This document shows positions 47,872-56,131 of a stretch of 64,000 nucleotides of DNA, piece after piece. The notes below the pieces were generated by a model. It was not told the DNA's origin. It was given only the letters and a program-made list of their open reading frames with translations, and made no database searches. How positions within the stretch are numbered: position 1 is the first letter of the stretch; each line of letters opens with the position of its first letter. This DNA comes from Pseudomonas viridiflava (GTDB taxonomy: Bacteria > Pseudomonadota > Gammaproteobacteria > Pseudomonadales > Pseudomonadaceae): assembly GCF_900602065.1 (NCBI RefSeq), contig NZ_UWFN01000116.1, positions 372,001 through 436,000 on the forward strand. Reading direction: 5' to 3'. The position numbers were made by a program, and so were the translations under genes.

Positions 47872-49862
47872 CCTTGCGCCATTTTTCGCTGACACTCGCC
47901 GCCTGTCTGTGCCTGGGTTCAGGTTGGGCGCTAGCCGCTGACAAACCCTTGTTGCAGGACGGCAAAAAAACCCTGTTCCAACGTGTGCTCACCACACCCG
48001 GCTGCCATTTGAGCACTGCCGCAGGTGGGCCAGCCGGTGCAGCGCAGCCGCCGTTCAGCCGTTTCTATGTTTACGAGCGGGCCAGTGCAGGCACTGCCCA
48101 ATGGTTGAAAGTTGGGCCTGACAGTTTTGGCAAGACCAGCGGCTGGCTACCCGCAGACTGCACCGTGGACTGGAAAATGCAGTTGACCCTGGCCTTCACT
48201 AACCCGGCCAACCGCGACCGACTGATGTTTTTCAAGGAGCGCGAAACCCTCGAAGGCATCCTCGACGCTCCGGATCCGGTCAGCCGGGTTGCCCCGTTGC
48301 GCGCCAAACTCAAGCAAAACTCCACAGCGCCCGGAGTACTGGCTCAAGAGCCGGAATACTTCATTGATATGCAGAAGCAGTTCTACTTGCTGCCAGTGCT
48401 GAGTGGCGAAGAGGTCATGACCGAAGCCGGCTTTCGTACACGCATCCTGAATGTCGCGTCAGTGAGCAAAGCTGATGCGGCGGCAGGACAACCTGGCCAG
48501 ACGGGCGCAACCCCAGGCCAGGCTCAGGGGCAGAGTCCGGCCGGAGCAGATGCGGCCAGCCAACTCAAAGAGTTCAGTGCAGCCGTCGTGTTCGTTATCG
48601 ACTCCACCATCTCCATGGACCCGTACATTGAGCGCACCCGCGAAGCCATCGCCAAGGTGTACGCGCAGATCGCCAAGGAAAACCTTGATCGCCAGGTGAA
48701 ATTCGGTCTGGTTGCATTCCGTTCCAGCACCAAAGCCGTACCGGGACTGGAATACGTCACCAAGATGTACGCCGACCCTAATACCGTGAAGGACGGCGCC
48801 GACTTTCTGGCAAAAGCCGCTGACCTCAAGCAGGCAAAAGTGTCGAGCAAGAGCTTTGCCGAAGACTCGTATGCAGGTGTGATGCAGGCGATCGACCAGG
48901 TTGACTGGAGCCCGTTCGGCGCACGTTATGTCGTGCTGATCACCGACGCTGGCGCTCTGGATGGCGACGACAAACTGTCCAAAACCGGTCTGAATGCCGA
49001 GCAGGTCCGTATCGAAGCCAGTAACCCTGGCGTGGCCATCTACACCTTGCACCTGAAAACCGCTGCCGGGGTGAAGGATCACGCCAAAGCCCAGGCCCAG
49101 TACGAAGCGCTGTCCACTTACTCCGGAACAAACACCTCCCTTTACTACCCCGTGGATGCCGGTGACGTGAACGCCTTCGGCAGCAAAGTCGATGCGCTGG
49201 CTAACGCTATTACCGGCCAGGTCAAAGCCGCCTACATGGGTGACGACGCCATCGGCAGCGCCATGAACGCCACCGCTGCGCCCGCCGAACAGAAAATGCT
49301 CGACGATGCCGCGCTGATCGGCCATGCCATGCGCCTGGCCTATCTGGGCGACAAGACCGGGACCCAGGCTCCACCGGTGTTTCAGGCGTGGATTGCCGAC
49401 CGTGACCCGATCAAGCAGAACGTCCCGACCACTGACGTCAGGGTGCTGCTGACCAAGTCGCAACTGAGTGATCTCAGTGACGTGCTGAAGAAGATTCTGG
49501 ATGCCGCCAACGAAGGGCTGATTTCACCGAGCGAGATGTTCGAGCGTCTGCGCTCTGTCGCCGCAACAATGGGCACTGACCCTAATCAGCTCAAGCAGAA
49601 TGGCACGGCCAAGCTGTCCGAACTGGGTGTAATGGGTGAGTACCTGGATGACCTGCCCTACCACAGCGAAGTGTTGAACCTGGATGAGGACACCTGGAAA
49701 AGCTGGGATGGCCTGGCGCAGGAAAAATTCATCCGTACGCTGGCGACCAAACTGCGCCACTACCAGGTCTACAACGCAGATGTCGACCGCTGGGTGTCAC
49801 TGGCCGAAGGGAGTGATGCCCGTGACAACGTTTACCCGGTTCCTCTGGAAATGATGCCCTGA
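47868..49862 (+). CDS. Exported von Willebrand A-domain protein
   Basis: 664 residues from GTG 47868, overlapping the previous stop by four (GTGA). A signal peptide ends near GWALA|ADK. After an amino-terminal beta region come a Gly/Gln/Ala linker (about 205-230) and a vWA domain with a MIDAS-type DSTIS at about 245-249 and a later TDAG. The carboxy-terminal half (about 430-664) is helical. The MIDAS has Thr in place of the first Ser, a tolerated variant, so metal-mediated binding is plausible. It belongs to the periplasmic part of the srf machine. Confidence 0.82.
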   Translation: MTLRHFSLTLAACLCLGSGWALAADKPLLQDGKKTLFQRVLTTPGCHLSTAAGGPAGAAQPPFSRFYVYERASAGTAQWLKVGPDSFGKTSGWLPADCTVDWKMQLTLAFTNPANRDRLMFFKERETLEGILDAPDPVSRVAPLRAKLKQNSTAPGVLAQEPEYFIDMQKQFYLLPVLSGEEVMTEAGFRTRILNVASVSKADAAAGQPGQTGATPGQAQGQSPAGADAASQLKEFSAAVVFVIDSTISMDPYIERTREAIAKVYAQIAKENLDRQVKFGLVAFRSSTKAVPGLEYVTKMYADPNTVKDGADFLAKAADLKQAKVSSKSFAEDSYAGVMQAIDQVDWSPFGARYVVLITDAGALDGDDKLSKTGLNAEQVRIEASNPGVAIYTLHLKTAAGVKDHAKAQAQYEALSTYSGTNTSLYYPVDAGDVNAFGSKVDALANAITGQVKAAYMGDDAIGSAMNATAAPAEQKMLDDAALIGHAMRLAYLGDKTGTQAPPVFQAWIADRDPIKQNVPTTDVRVLLTKSQLSDLSDVLKKILDAANEGLISPSEMFERLRSVAATMGTDPNQLKQNGTAKLSELGVMGEYLDDLPYHSEVLNLDEDTWKSWDGLAQEKFIRTLATKLRHYQVYNADVDRWVSLAEGSDARDNVYPVPLEMMP

Positions 49863-49863
49863 C

Positions 49864-50556
49864 ATGCTGCAGATCAAAGGACTGAAGGTACAACGAGGGA
49901 GCGGTACACAGGCACACCGGGTGCACCTGCCCGAGTTGACGCTGGGGCGCGGTGCGGTGCTGGCGATAACCGGCGAAAGCGGTTGCGGCAAAAGCACACT
50001 GCTCGAAGCGCTGGGTCTGCTGCTGGCGCCTGAGCAGGTTGCGCAGTACCACTTGGGAAACGCGAACATCGCTGCGCTGCTGGCAGCCGATGATCAATCG
50101 GCACTGGCTGAAGTGCGTGCTCGTTCGTTGGGTTTTATTCTGCAGAATGGCGGATTACTACCATTTCTTAACGTTCGAGACAACATCAGTCTGCCCATGC
50201 GTCTTCTCGGCATGGGCAGTGAAAGCGAACATGTCGAGCGCGCCATCGCGGCCCTGCGCCTGGAGCCGCTGCTGAAAAAGCTGCCTCAGGCCCTGTCCAT
50301 CGGCGAACGTCAGCGGGTGGCCTGCGTGCGCGCCATTGCCCATCAACCGCTACTGCTTCTGGCCGATGAGCCTACTGCCGCTCTGGACCCCCATAACGCA
50401 AGACAACTGTTTGAACTGCTGCTGGGGCTGGTCGATGAATTGGGGCTGAGTGCGCTGATCGTTTCCCACGATTGGGAATTGGTCAACAGCTTTGGTCTAG
50501 CGCGCCTGAGTGCTGTCTCCCAGCCTGGGGAGACACGCTTTGAAGCATTCAATTGA
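49864..50556 (+). CDS. ABC transporter ATP-binding protein (LolD/MacB-like)
   Basis: 230 residues. Walker A is GESGCGKST (about 39-47), the Q-loop is QNGGLLP, Walker B is LLLADEPTAAL, and the switch His is in IVSHD. The signature motif reads LSIGERQR, not LSGGQ, which is unusual but occurs in this subfamily. It starts 1 base after the vWA gene and overlaps the permease by 17 bases. It energises the permease that follows, probably by mechanotransmission rather than classical transport. Confidence 0.88.
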   Translation: MLQIKGLKVQRGSGTQAHRVHLPELTLGRGAVLAITGESGCGKSTLLEALGLLLAPEQVAQYHLGNANIAALLAADDQSALAEVRARSLGFILQNGGLLPFLNVRDNISLPMRLLGMGSESEHVERAIAALRLEPLLKKLPQALSIGERQRVACVRAIAHQPLLLLADEPTAALDPHNARQLFELLLGLVDELGLSALIVSHDWELVNSFGLARLSAVSQPGETRFEAFN

Positions 50557-51763
50557 ACGCCTGAAGCTGCTTGTAAGCCTGGCTATTGCTGACCTCTGGC
50601 ACGACCGAAAAGTCTCGCTATGCATCGCGGCCTCACTGGTTGCAGTGATTGCCCCGCTGTTGCTGCTGTTCGGTCTCAAGCATGGCGTGGTCAGCCAATT
50701 GCAGGAGGAGCTGTTACGCGATCCACGCAACCTGGAAATCAAGTTGCTCAGCAGCGGCAACTATGACGGACAGTGGCTGAGTGAACTGCAACGACAACCA
50801 CAGACCGGCTTCGCATTGGGCCTGACCCGCTCGCTCAACACACAGGCCGACCTGCTGGGTAATCGCGGACGCTTCATAGACAACGTCGAAATCATGCCCA
50901 CTGCTGGCGGGGACCCGCTGCTCAACACGCCTGCCAGCGCACTTGCGCCGGGGCAGGTGATTCTCAGCGCTGCGGCGGCTGAACGGCTGACGCTGAAGGT
51001 GGGTAAACCGTTGCGCATGCTTGTGCAACGACGCCTGGACGGGAAACCGGAAAGAGGCGAAACCACGCTGACGCTGGTCGGCATTATCCCTGCTGTCAGC
51101 TTCGCCCGCCCTGCTGCATTCGTGCACCCCGACGTGCTGCTGCAACTGGAGCGTTTTCGCGACGGCTATGCGGTCAATGCACTCGGCGCCACGAGCGGCC
51201 AACCGGAAGTCGAATTGGCCCCCCGCTACGCCCGAGCCCGGCTTTACGCCAAAGACATTGACAGCGTCGCACCACTGGAGCGCTGGTTGAATGCACAGAA
51301 TATCGAAACCGCCAGCCGGTTGGCCGACATCGAGAACGTCAAAGCCATCAATCATGTACTGGGGGTGATTTTCGGCGTTATTGCCGGGGCGGCCTTATTG
51401 GGCTGCATCGCGTCGCTGGTGGGTGCTTTTCTGGCCAATATTGATCGAAAACGTCGCAGCCTGGCTTTGCTGCGTCTGATGGGGTTCACCAGTCAGGCAG
51501 TCGCGGGTTACGTCGTCCTGCAAGCCCTGGTGCTGGCAGGAATTGGCTATATCGGTGGCCTGGCGTTTTATCTCGCCGGCAGCCAGGCCTTCAACCAGTT
51601 ACTGGGCGGCCAACGCATCACTGGCAGTTTTGTATGCCACATCACCCCCTTGCACGGCCTCGCGGCGCTGGCGCTCGCTCTTGCGATTGCGGCACTGGTT
51701 GCGCTTGTCGGTGCCACCCGAGCTATCAGAATCCAACCCGCGGAGAGTCTGCGTGAACTGTAA
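50540..51763 (+). CDS. ABC permease, FtsX/MacB type
   Basis: 407 residues. One amino-terminal helix (about 25-48) is followed by a periplasmic domain of about 220 residues, then three carboxy-terminal helices (about 280-300, 322-348 and 375-395), the layout of FtsX/MacB/LolC. TTG 50540 with GGGGAG about seven bases before is my start; the frame opens at GTG 50510. Its carboxy-terminus is basic, ending PAESLREL. Paired with the ATPase upstream. Confidence 0.85.
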   Translation: MKHSIERLKLLVSLAIADLWHDRKVSLCIAASLVAVIAPLLLLFGLKHGVVSQLQEELLRDPRNLEIKLLSSGNYDGQWLSELQRQPQTGFALGLTRSLNTQADLLGNRGRFIDNVEIMPTAGGDPLLNTPASALAPGQVILSAAAAERLTLKVGKPLRMLVQRRLDGKPERGETTLTLVGIIPAVSFARPAAFVHPDVLLQLERFRDGYAVNALGATSGQPEVELAPRYARARLYAKDIDSVAPLERWLNAQNIETASRLADIENVKAINHVLGVIFGVIAGAALLGCIASLVGAFLANIDRKRRSLALLRLMGFTSQAVAGYVVLQALVLAGIGYIGGLAFYLAGSQAFNQLLGGQRITGSFVCHITPLHGLAALALALAIAALVALVGATRAIRIQPAESLREL

Positions 51764-53294
51764 ACACTGGCGCCACCTGCTGTTTGTGCCCCTGACCCTG
51801 GCCAGCCTTCAGGCATCAGCCGCCTGGGAAGAGAAGTTCTACAACCCGATGCCAGACGCTGACGACGTGGTGCTGCCGATGCCCTGCGACGGCGCCATGG
51901 TGTTTCGCAAGGTGTTTATCCCGCTTGCCGGCCCACTGGACGACTACCCCATCAATATTGGCGGTGACAACAACGAATGGGGCTATGTCGAACAGACCCA
52001 TCCAGCGTTCATTGCCGGTAGCTTCACTGCCGAAAAAACCGCCAAGTCGCGTTATTACCTGCTCGCCAAATATGAGATGAGCGACCTGCAATATCGTGCG
52101 CTGACACAGGCCGAGTGCCCTACGGCATCGAACAAGCAACGATTGCCAGCCGTTTCGCTGAGCTGGATGCAGGCAATGGCAGCGGCCGACAAGTACAACC
52201 TGTGGTTGCGCCAGAACGCAGCGGACAAGTTGCCCAAAGAAGACGGCGTGGCGGGCTTTGTCCGCTTGCCGACAGAAGTTGAGTGGGAATTTGCTGCACG
52301 CGGCGGGCTGAATGTCAGCACCGCGGAGTTCCGCGACCTGCGCTACCCGATGCCGGATGGGCTGAATGCCTATGAATGGTTTGCCGGAGCCCAGTCCTCC
52401 AATGGTCAACTGCAACTGACCGGACTGCTCAAACCCAACCCGCTGGGCTTGCACGACATGCTTGGCAACGTCGATGAAATGATGTTTGAGCCGTTTCGCC
52501 TGAACAAACTGGATCGCCAGCATGGCCAGGCTGGAGGCTATGTGGTCCGTGGCGGTGACTATCGGACCGCTCAAGGTGAGCTGCGCAGCGCCTTGCGCAA
52601 GGAACGCAACTACTACGAAGCCAAAGACGCTGCGACCAGCAAAACCACAGGCGTGAGATTCTCCCTGGTGTCCAGCACGCTCACCTCTCGCGAACGCGTT
52701 GCCAGCATCGAAAGCAGCTGGAAAAAACTGGGAACCGGCAACGGCGACACCAGTCAGGACGAAAAAAACACAGCACAGGCACTGGGAACACTGGCCTCTG
52801 GCGTCGAAGACGAGGTGTTGAAAGAAAAACTCAAGACCCTGGAAAACCAGCTACGTGCCAGTAACCAGCAGCAGGAAGAGACTCGCGATCAGGCGATCCG
52901 CGCAAGTCTCAACCTTGGCGCATTCCTCTGCACCAAGATGCTCGACGACGGCAAATACCTGGACTTCCTGCAGAAGAATTACGAGCTCAATTGCTCGGCA
53001 ACTGACCAGGACAGCAGTTGCCCTATGCGCAAAGGCAAGCTCGACGAGCAGCGCGATCGACTGCACAAACTCAGCCGTTACTACGCAAGTAGCCTCGTGG
53101 ACTCCGCAACACTCTACGGCGAGCCGCTGTTGGCCAGGCAAATACCGGTCATAAGCGAAATCATCACGCGCAACGAACAGCTCAAAGAGCTCAAGCCCTA
53201 CTTGCAGACCCACTGGGTCAATCAGCAGGCATTTCTTAAAACCCAAAAAATCGACACCGATGCCTGGCTCGGCCGCTGCAAAGCAGTCCAGTAA
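51753..53294 (+). CDS. Exported SUMF1/FGE-fold protein without catalytic Cys
   Basis: 513 residues from GTG 51753 (GGAGAG about six bases before, overlapping the permease by 11). A signal peptide ends near LQASA|AWE. The formylglycine-generating-enzyme fold is marked by RLPTEVEWEFAARGG (about 172), NPLGLHDMLGNVDEM (about 230) and YVVRGGDYR. The active-site cysteines expected soon after the RGG motif are absent, so oxidase activity is unlikely. Relatives of this fold act as ligand- or protein-binding modules. A carboxy-terminal helical region of about 190 residues follows. It is a periplasmic component of the operon. Confidence 0.85.
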   Translation: MNCKHWRHLLFVPLTLASLQASAAWEEKFYNPMPDADDVVLPMPCDGAMVFRKVFIPLAGPLDDYPINIGGDNNEWGYVEQTHPAFIAGSFTAEKTAKSRYYLLAKYEMSDLQYRALTQAECPTASNKQRLPAVSLSWMQAMAAADKYNLWLRQNAADKLPKEDGVAGFVRLPTEVEWEFAARGGLNVSTAEFRDLRYPMPDGLNAYEWFAGAQSSNGQLQLTGLLKPNPLGLHDMLGNVDEMMFEPFRLNKLDRQHGQAGGYVVRGGDYRTAQGELRSALRKERNYYEAKDAATSKTTGVRFSLVSSTLTSRERVASIESSWKKLGTGNGDTSQDEKNTAQALGTLASGVEDEVLKEKLKTLENQLRASNQQQEETRDQAIRASLNLGAFLCTKMLDDGKYLDFLQKNYELNCSATDQDSSCPMRKGKLDEQRDRLHKLSRYYASSLVDSATLYGEPLLARQIPVISEIITRNEQLKELKPYLQTHWVNQQAFLKTQKIDTDAWLGRCKAVQ

Positions 53295-53327
53295 CTCGAC
53301 GTCACGCTTACTTCAAGGAGCTTCAGT

Positions 53328-54068
53328 ATGGAACAAGTACGTAATTATCTGCCCAAGGTCATGCTCGGCCTGCTGCTCTCTGTCAGCCTGGTGTTGGCAG
53401 GCTGCGGCACCAACGGCATCGGTAGCAGCATGCTCGATAACTCCAGCACAGCACCCGACCCACGGCTGACCAAAAGCGCCGATGCGTCATTCTTTTCCAC
53501 CTCCGGCCTCACTGCATGTGCGGGTGCCGCAGGTGTTGGCGTTCTGGCTTGTGCCGTGACCAGCCCTAACGACAAAGTGAAATGCATGGTAGTAGCCGGT
53601 ATCGCTGCCTGCGGCGTGGCCATGGGCGCCAACTATTACTACGACTACCGTCGCGCCAAGTACTCCGACACCACTCAACGCCTGCAACTGATGAATGACG
53701 AAGTGAAAGCGGACACCGAAAAAGTCGCTCAGCGCACCGCCACCCTTCAGCAAGTGATCAACGACGACAAAGAGCGCATCGCAGACATCCAGAAATCGAT
53801 CAAAAGCAAAACCGTGGATAAAGCCAAGGCACAGCAGGAAATCGCCAGCGTCGACAGCAATCTTGCGCAGATGAAAAAAGACCTGAGCGGCATGCGTGAC
53901 AAAGTTAACGAATATCAGAAAACCGCCAATCTGGAGCGCGTTAATGGTGGTGGCAAGCAAGTGACCGAGATCGATAACGAAATCACTAAAATGAACAATA
54001 AAGTCGCGTCCTTGCAGAAAGAAGTAGACGGTCTGTACAGCCAGCGTCAAGCCATCACTCTGGGTTGA
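53328..54068 (+). CDS. Coiled-coil lipoprotein
   Basis: 246 residues. The lipobox is LVLAGC, with the acylated Cys at 26. A Gly/Ala-rich hydrophobic stretch of small residues (GAAGVGVLACAV, then MVVAGIAACGVAMGA, about 65-105) resembles a glycine zipper. A long charged coiled coil follows (about 115-240). AAGGAG eight bases before the ATG. The design, anchor plus zipper plus coil, recalls spacer proteins of envelope machines. It starts 33 bases after the FGE-like gene. Confidence 0.78.
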   Translation: MEQVRNYLPKVMLGLLLSVSLVLAGCGTNGIGSSMLDNSSTAPDPRLTKSADASFFSTSGLTACAGAAGVGVLACAVTSPNDKVKCMVVAGIAACGVAMGANYYYDYRRAKYSDTTQRLQLMNDEVKADTEKVAQRTATLQQVINDDKERIADIQKSIKSKTVDKAKAQQEIASVDSNLAQMKKDLSGMRDKVNEYQKTANLERVNGGGKQVTEIDNEITKMNNKVASLQKEVDGLYSQRQAITLG

Positions 54069-54069
54069 A

Positions 54070-54576
54070 ATGAAAATGATTATTCGAGCACTTGTCGTCA
54101 GTTCGGGGCTGCTGCTGTTGAGTGGCTGTGCCACTCCGCCGGGTAGCTGCGACTCAAACAATGCCGAAGCCAGCCTGATCGCAAAAATGAACTGCGATCA
54201 CTCGGGCGGCTACAGCGAACAGATCCGCCAGCGGGAACAGTCGCTAACGGACGCCCGCGCAGAAAACGCGGCATTCCACGACGTTTACAACGCCTTGCAA
54301 GACCAACAGAAAGTCGCCAGTAAAAGCCTTGCCGAGCAACAGCGGCAGCAGGCCACGCTGGACGCGTCGATGAGCAAGCTACTGGGCCAGCTCAAGACCC
54401 GTCATGCCAACAAGACGCAGGTTCAACAACAGATCGCCGACCTTGAGAAACAGATGGCCGCCAAAAAGCAGGCCACCGCCAGTACTGATCCGGCGGTTAT
54501 CGAGGCACGTAAGCAAGAACTGAAAGCCCTGCAGCAAAAAGTTTCTCGGCTGCAACTAAGCCTCGGCTACGAGTAA
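54070..54576 (+). CDS. Second coiled-coil lipoprotein
   Basis: 168 residues. The lipobox is LLLSGC. After a short Ser/Asn region, nearly all the rest is coiled coil (Gln/Ala/Lys/Glu heptads, about 55-165). The gene starts one base after the previous stop; an ATG six bases later (54076) is an alternative start. The two lipoproteins may form a hetero-coiled coil across the periplasm. Confidence 0.75.
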   Translation: MKMIIRALVVSSGLLLLSGCATPPGSCDSNNAEASLIAKMNCDHSGGYSEQIRQREQSLTDARAENAAFHDVYNALQDQQKVASKSLAEQQRQQATLDASMSKLLGQLKTRHANKTQVQQQIADLEKQMAAKKQATASTDPAVIEARKQELKALQQKVSRLQLSLGYE

Positions 54577-54586
54577 CTCCCTTCCT

Positions 54587-54608
54587 GGAGGCCCTTCGGG
54601 GCCTCGTT
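54587..54608 (+). terminator. Hairpin between lipoprotein and vWA genes
   Basis: Seven-base arms GAGGCCC/GGGCCTC around a TTCG loop at 54588-54605, with a weak GTTTG after. It may be an attenuator that lowers expression of the last gene rather than a full stop. Confidence 0.6.
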
Positions 54609-54626
54609 TGATTCCGGACCTGTGCC

Positions 54627-55904
54627 ATGCAACGCATCTCCCGCGACGCCACTCCCTATCCACCGGCGCTGTTGCGTGCGTTGGAAAGCAAGGTCGAACT
54701 GCTGCACCATTATTTCCCTCCCAGCGTTGCCAGCCTTTACGCTATCCCGCGTACAGGAGGTGAAGACATAGTGCAGTGGTGGTCGGAGCTCGGAGGTCAA
54801 CCGCTGCAATACCGTAACCTGAACGCCACGGCACAGCAGGCATTGATCGCACGCTACACCCAACGCCAACAGGCCATCAGACTTCTGGTGGATGAATTGC
54901 AGTTGCGCGGTAAAGGCGAGGACGCCCAGGCCCTAAGCAGCATGATCGGCGCTCCGGATCTGGATAACCTTTATAGCCTGAACGAAGAGCCCGTCATTAT
55001 TCGCTGGGGCCTGCCACTTCCTGCAACGCCTGCCGCTCCGGCTCCCGCTGCGCATAAGCAAACGGCCCTGCCCACTGCCAGGCCGCATTCACGACGTTGG
55101 TGGTTGCGCATGCCTTTCTGGCTACTCGCGCTGCCTTTACTGTTGTTACTGCTGTGGCTTCTGTGGACCTGGCGCGGCGGATTGTGGCACTTGATCCGTC
55201 CGGCTCAGGTAAGCAGCTATGCCTGTGAAGCAGGTGCAACTGCGCCTGATTTCGTGGTTGTACTGGACACATCCGGCTCCATGAATCTGAACATCAATAC
55301 CTCCGCAGAAGACGAAGCCTGGATGAACAAGATGTCCAGCAAGCTACCGGACAGCAATCCCAGAAAAGCACGCCTGCTTGCCGAACCCACTCGACTGACG
55401 GTTGCCAAACAAGCGTTTGGAGCAATGGTTGACCACCTGCACCCTGACATTGATACCCGCCTGATCACTTTTCAGGGCTGTGAGCGGACAGTTGATCATG
55501 GCCTGTTCGCGCCCAATGCCAGGCAACAACTGATTACCGGGGTTAACCAACTCGACGCAGACGATGGCACACCGTTGACCGCGAGCCTCATCCAGGCCGC
55601 AAGCAAGGTCGACGGGCGCTTCAAGGATGCCGTCGTGGTGATGTTTGTCGACGGTGAAGATGGTTGCGACAAGAACGCTTGCGAAGCCTCCGCGCGTATT
55701 GCCAGCCAACAGCCGAGATTGCGGGTCAATCTGGTCAACATCAGTGACGGAAATCTGTCCAACTGTATCGCCGAAAACACCGGCGGCCGGGTTTACGCTG
55801 CTCGCGATGCCGTCGAAGTACAACGCATGCTGCGTGAGGCAATGGAAGAAGTTGCCGACACGCCAGCGTGTGCAAGTCCCCCTCCAGGCAAAGAGCCCCT
55901 CTGA
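54627..55904 (+). CDS. Membrane-anchored von Willebrand A protein
   Basis: 425 residues. The cytoplasmic amino-terminal domain of about 130 residues and a Pro/Ala linker lead to one helix (about 166-188; RRWWLR before it, so N-in). A periplasmic vWA domain follows, with a full MIDAS motif DTSGSM near 213 and a later DGEDGC. The conserved MIDAS suggests metal-dependent ligand binding. The last about 15 residues are Pro-rich. It is the third N-in bitopic protein of the operon, 50 bases downstream of the second lipoprotein. Confidence 0.82.
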   Translation: MQRISRDATPYPPALLRALESKVELLHHYFPPSVASLYAIPRTGGEDIVQWWSELGGQPLQYRNLNATAQQALIARYTQRQQAIRLLVDELQLRGKGEDAQALSSMIGAPDLDNLYSLNEEPVIIRWGLPLPATPAAPAPAAHKQTALPTARPHSRRWWLRMPFWLLALPLLLLLLWLLWTWRGGLWHLIRPAQVSSYACEAGATAPDFVVVLDTSGSMNLNINTSAEDEAWMNKMSSKLPDSNPRKARLLAEPTRLTVAKQAFGAMVDHLHPDIDTRLITFQGCERTVDHGLFAPNARQQLITGVNQLDADDGTPLTASLIQAASKVDGRFKDAVVVMFVDGEDGCDKNACEASARIASQQPRLRVNLVNISDGNLSNCIAENTGGRVYAARDAVEVQRMLREAMEEVADTPACASPPPGKEPL

Positions 55905-56131
55905 TCAATGCGGTTATGCGTGCGAAACAGGTGGCCGTGAAGGTAAGGAGCAGTACAACCTTGTTGAAAATGCTCCCCAATCGTCCGACGACACATCAAC
56001 AGCCACAGTATGGATGTCAATAATTTGATACTGTGTCATCGGATTTTTTGAGGCGAATGCAACCCGGCGTTCTTCAGCTCATCACCTGAGTCTGTGCCAA
56101 CCGTCTCTGAAACCTTCAAGAGGGGAAAATT

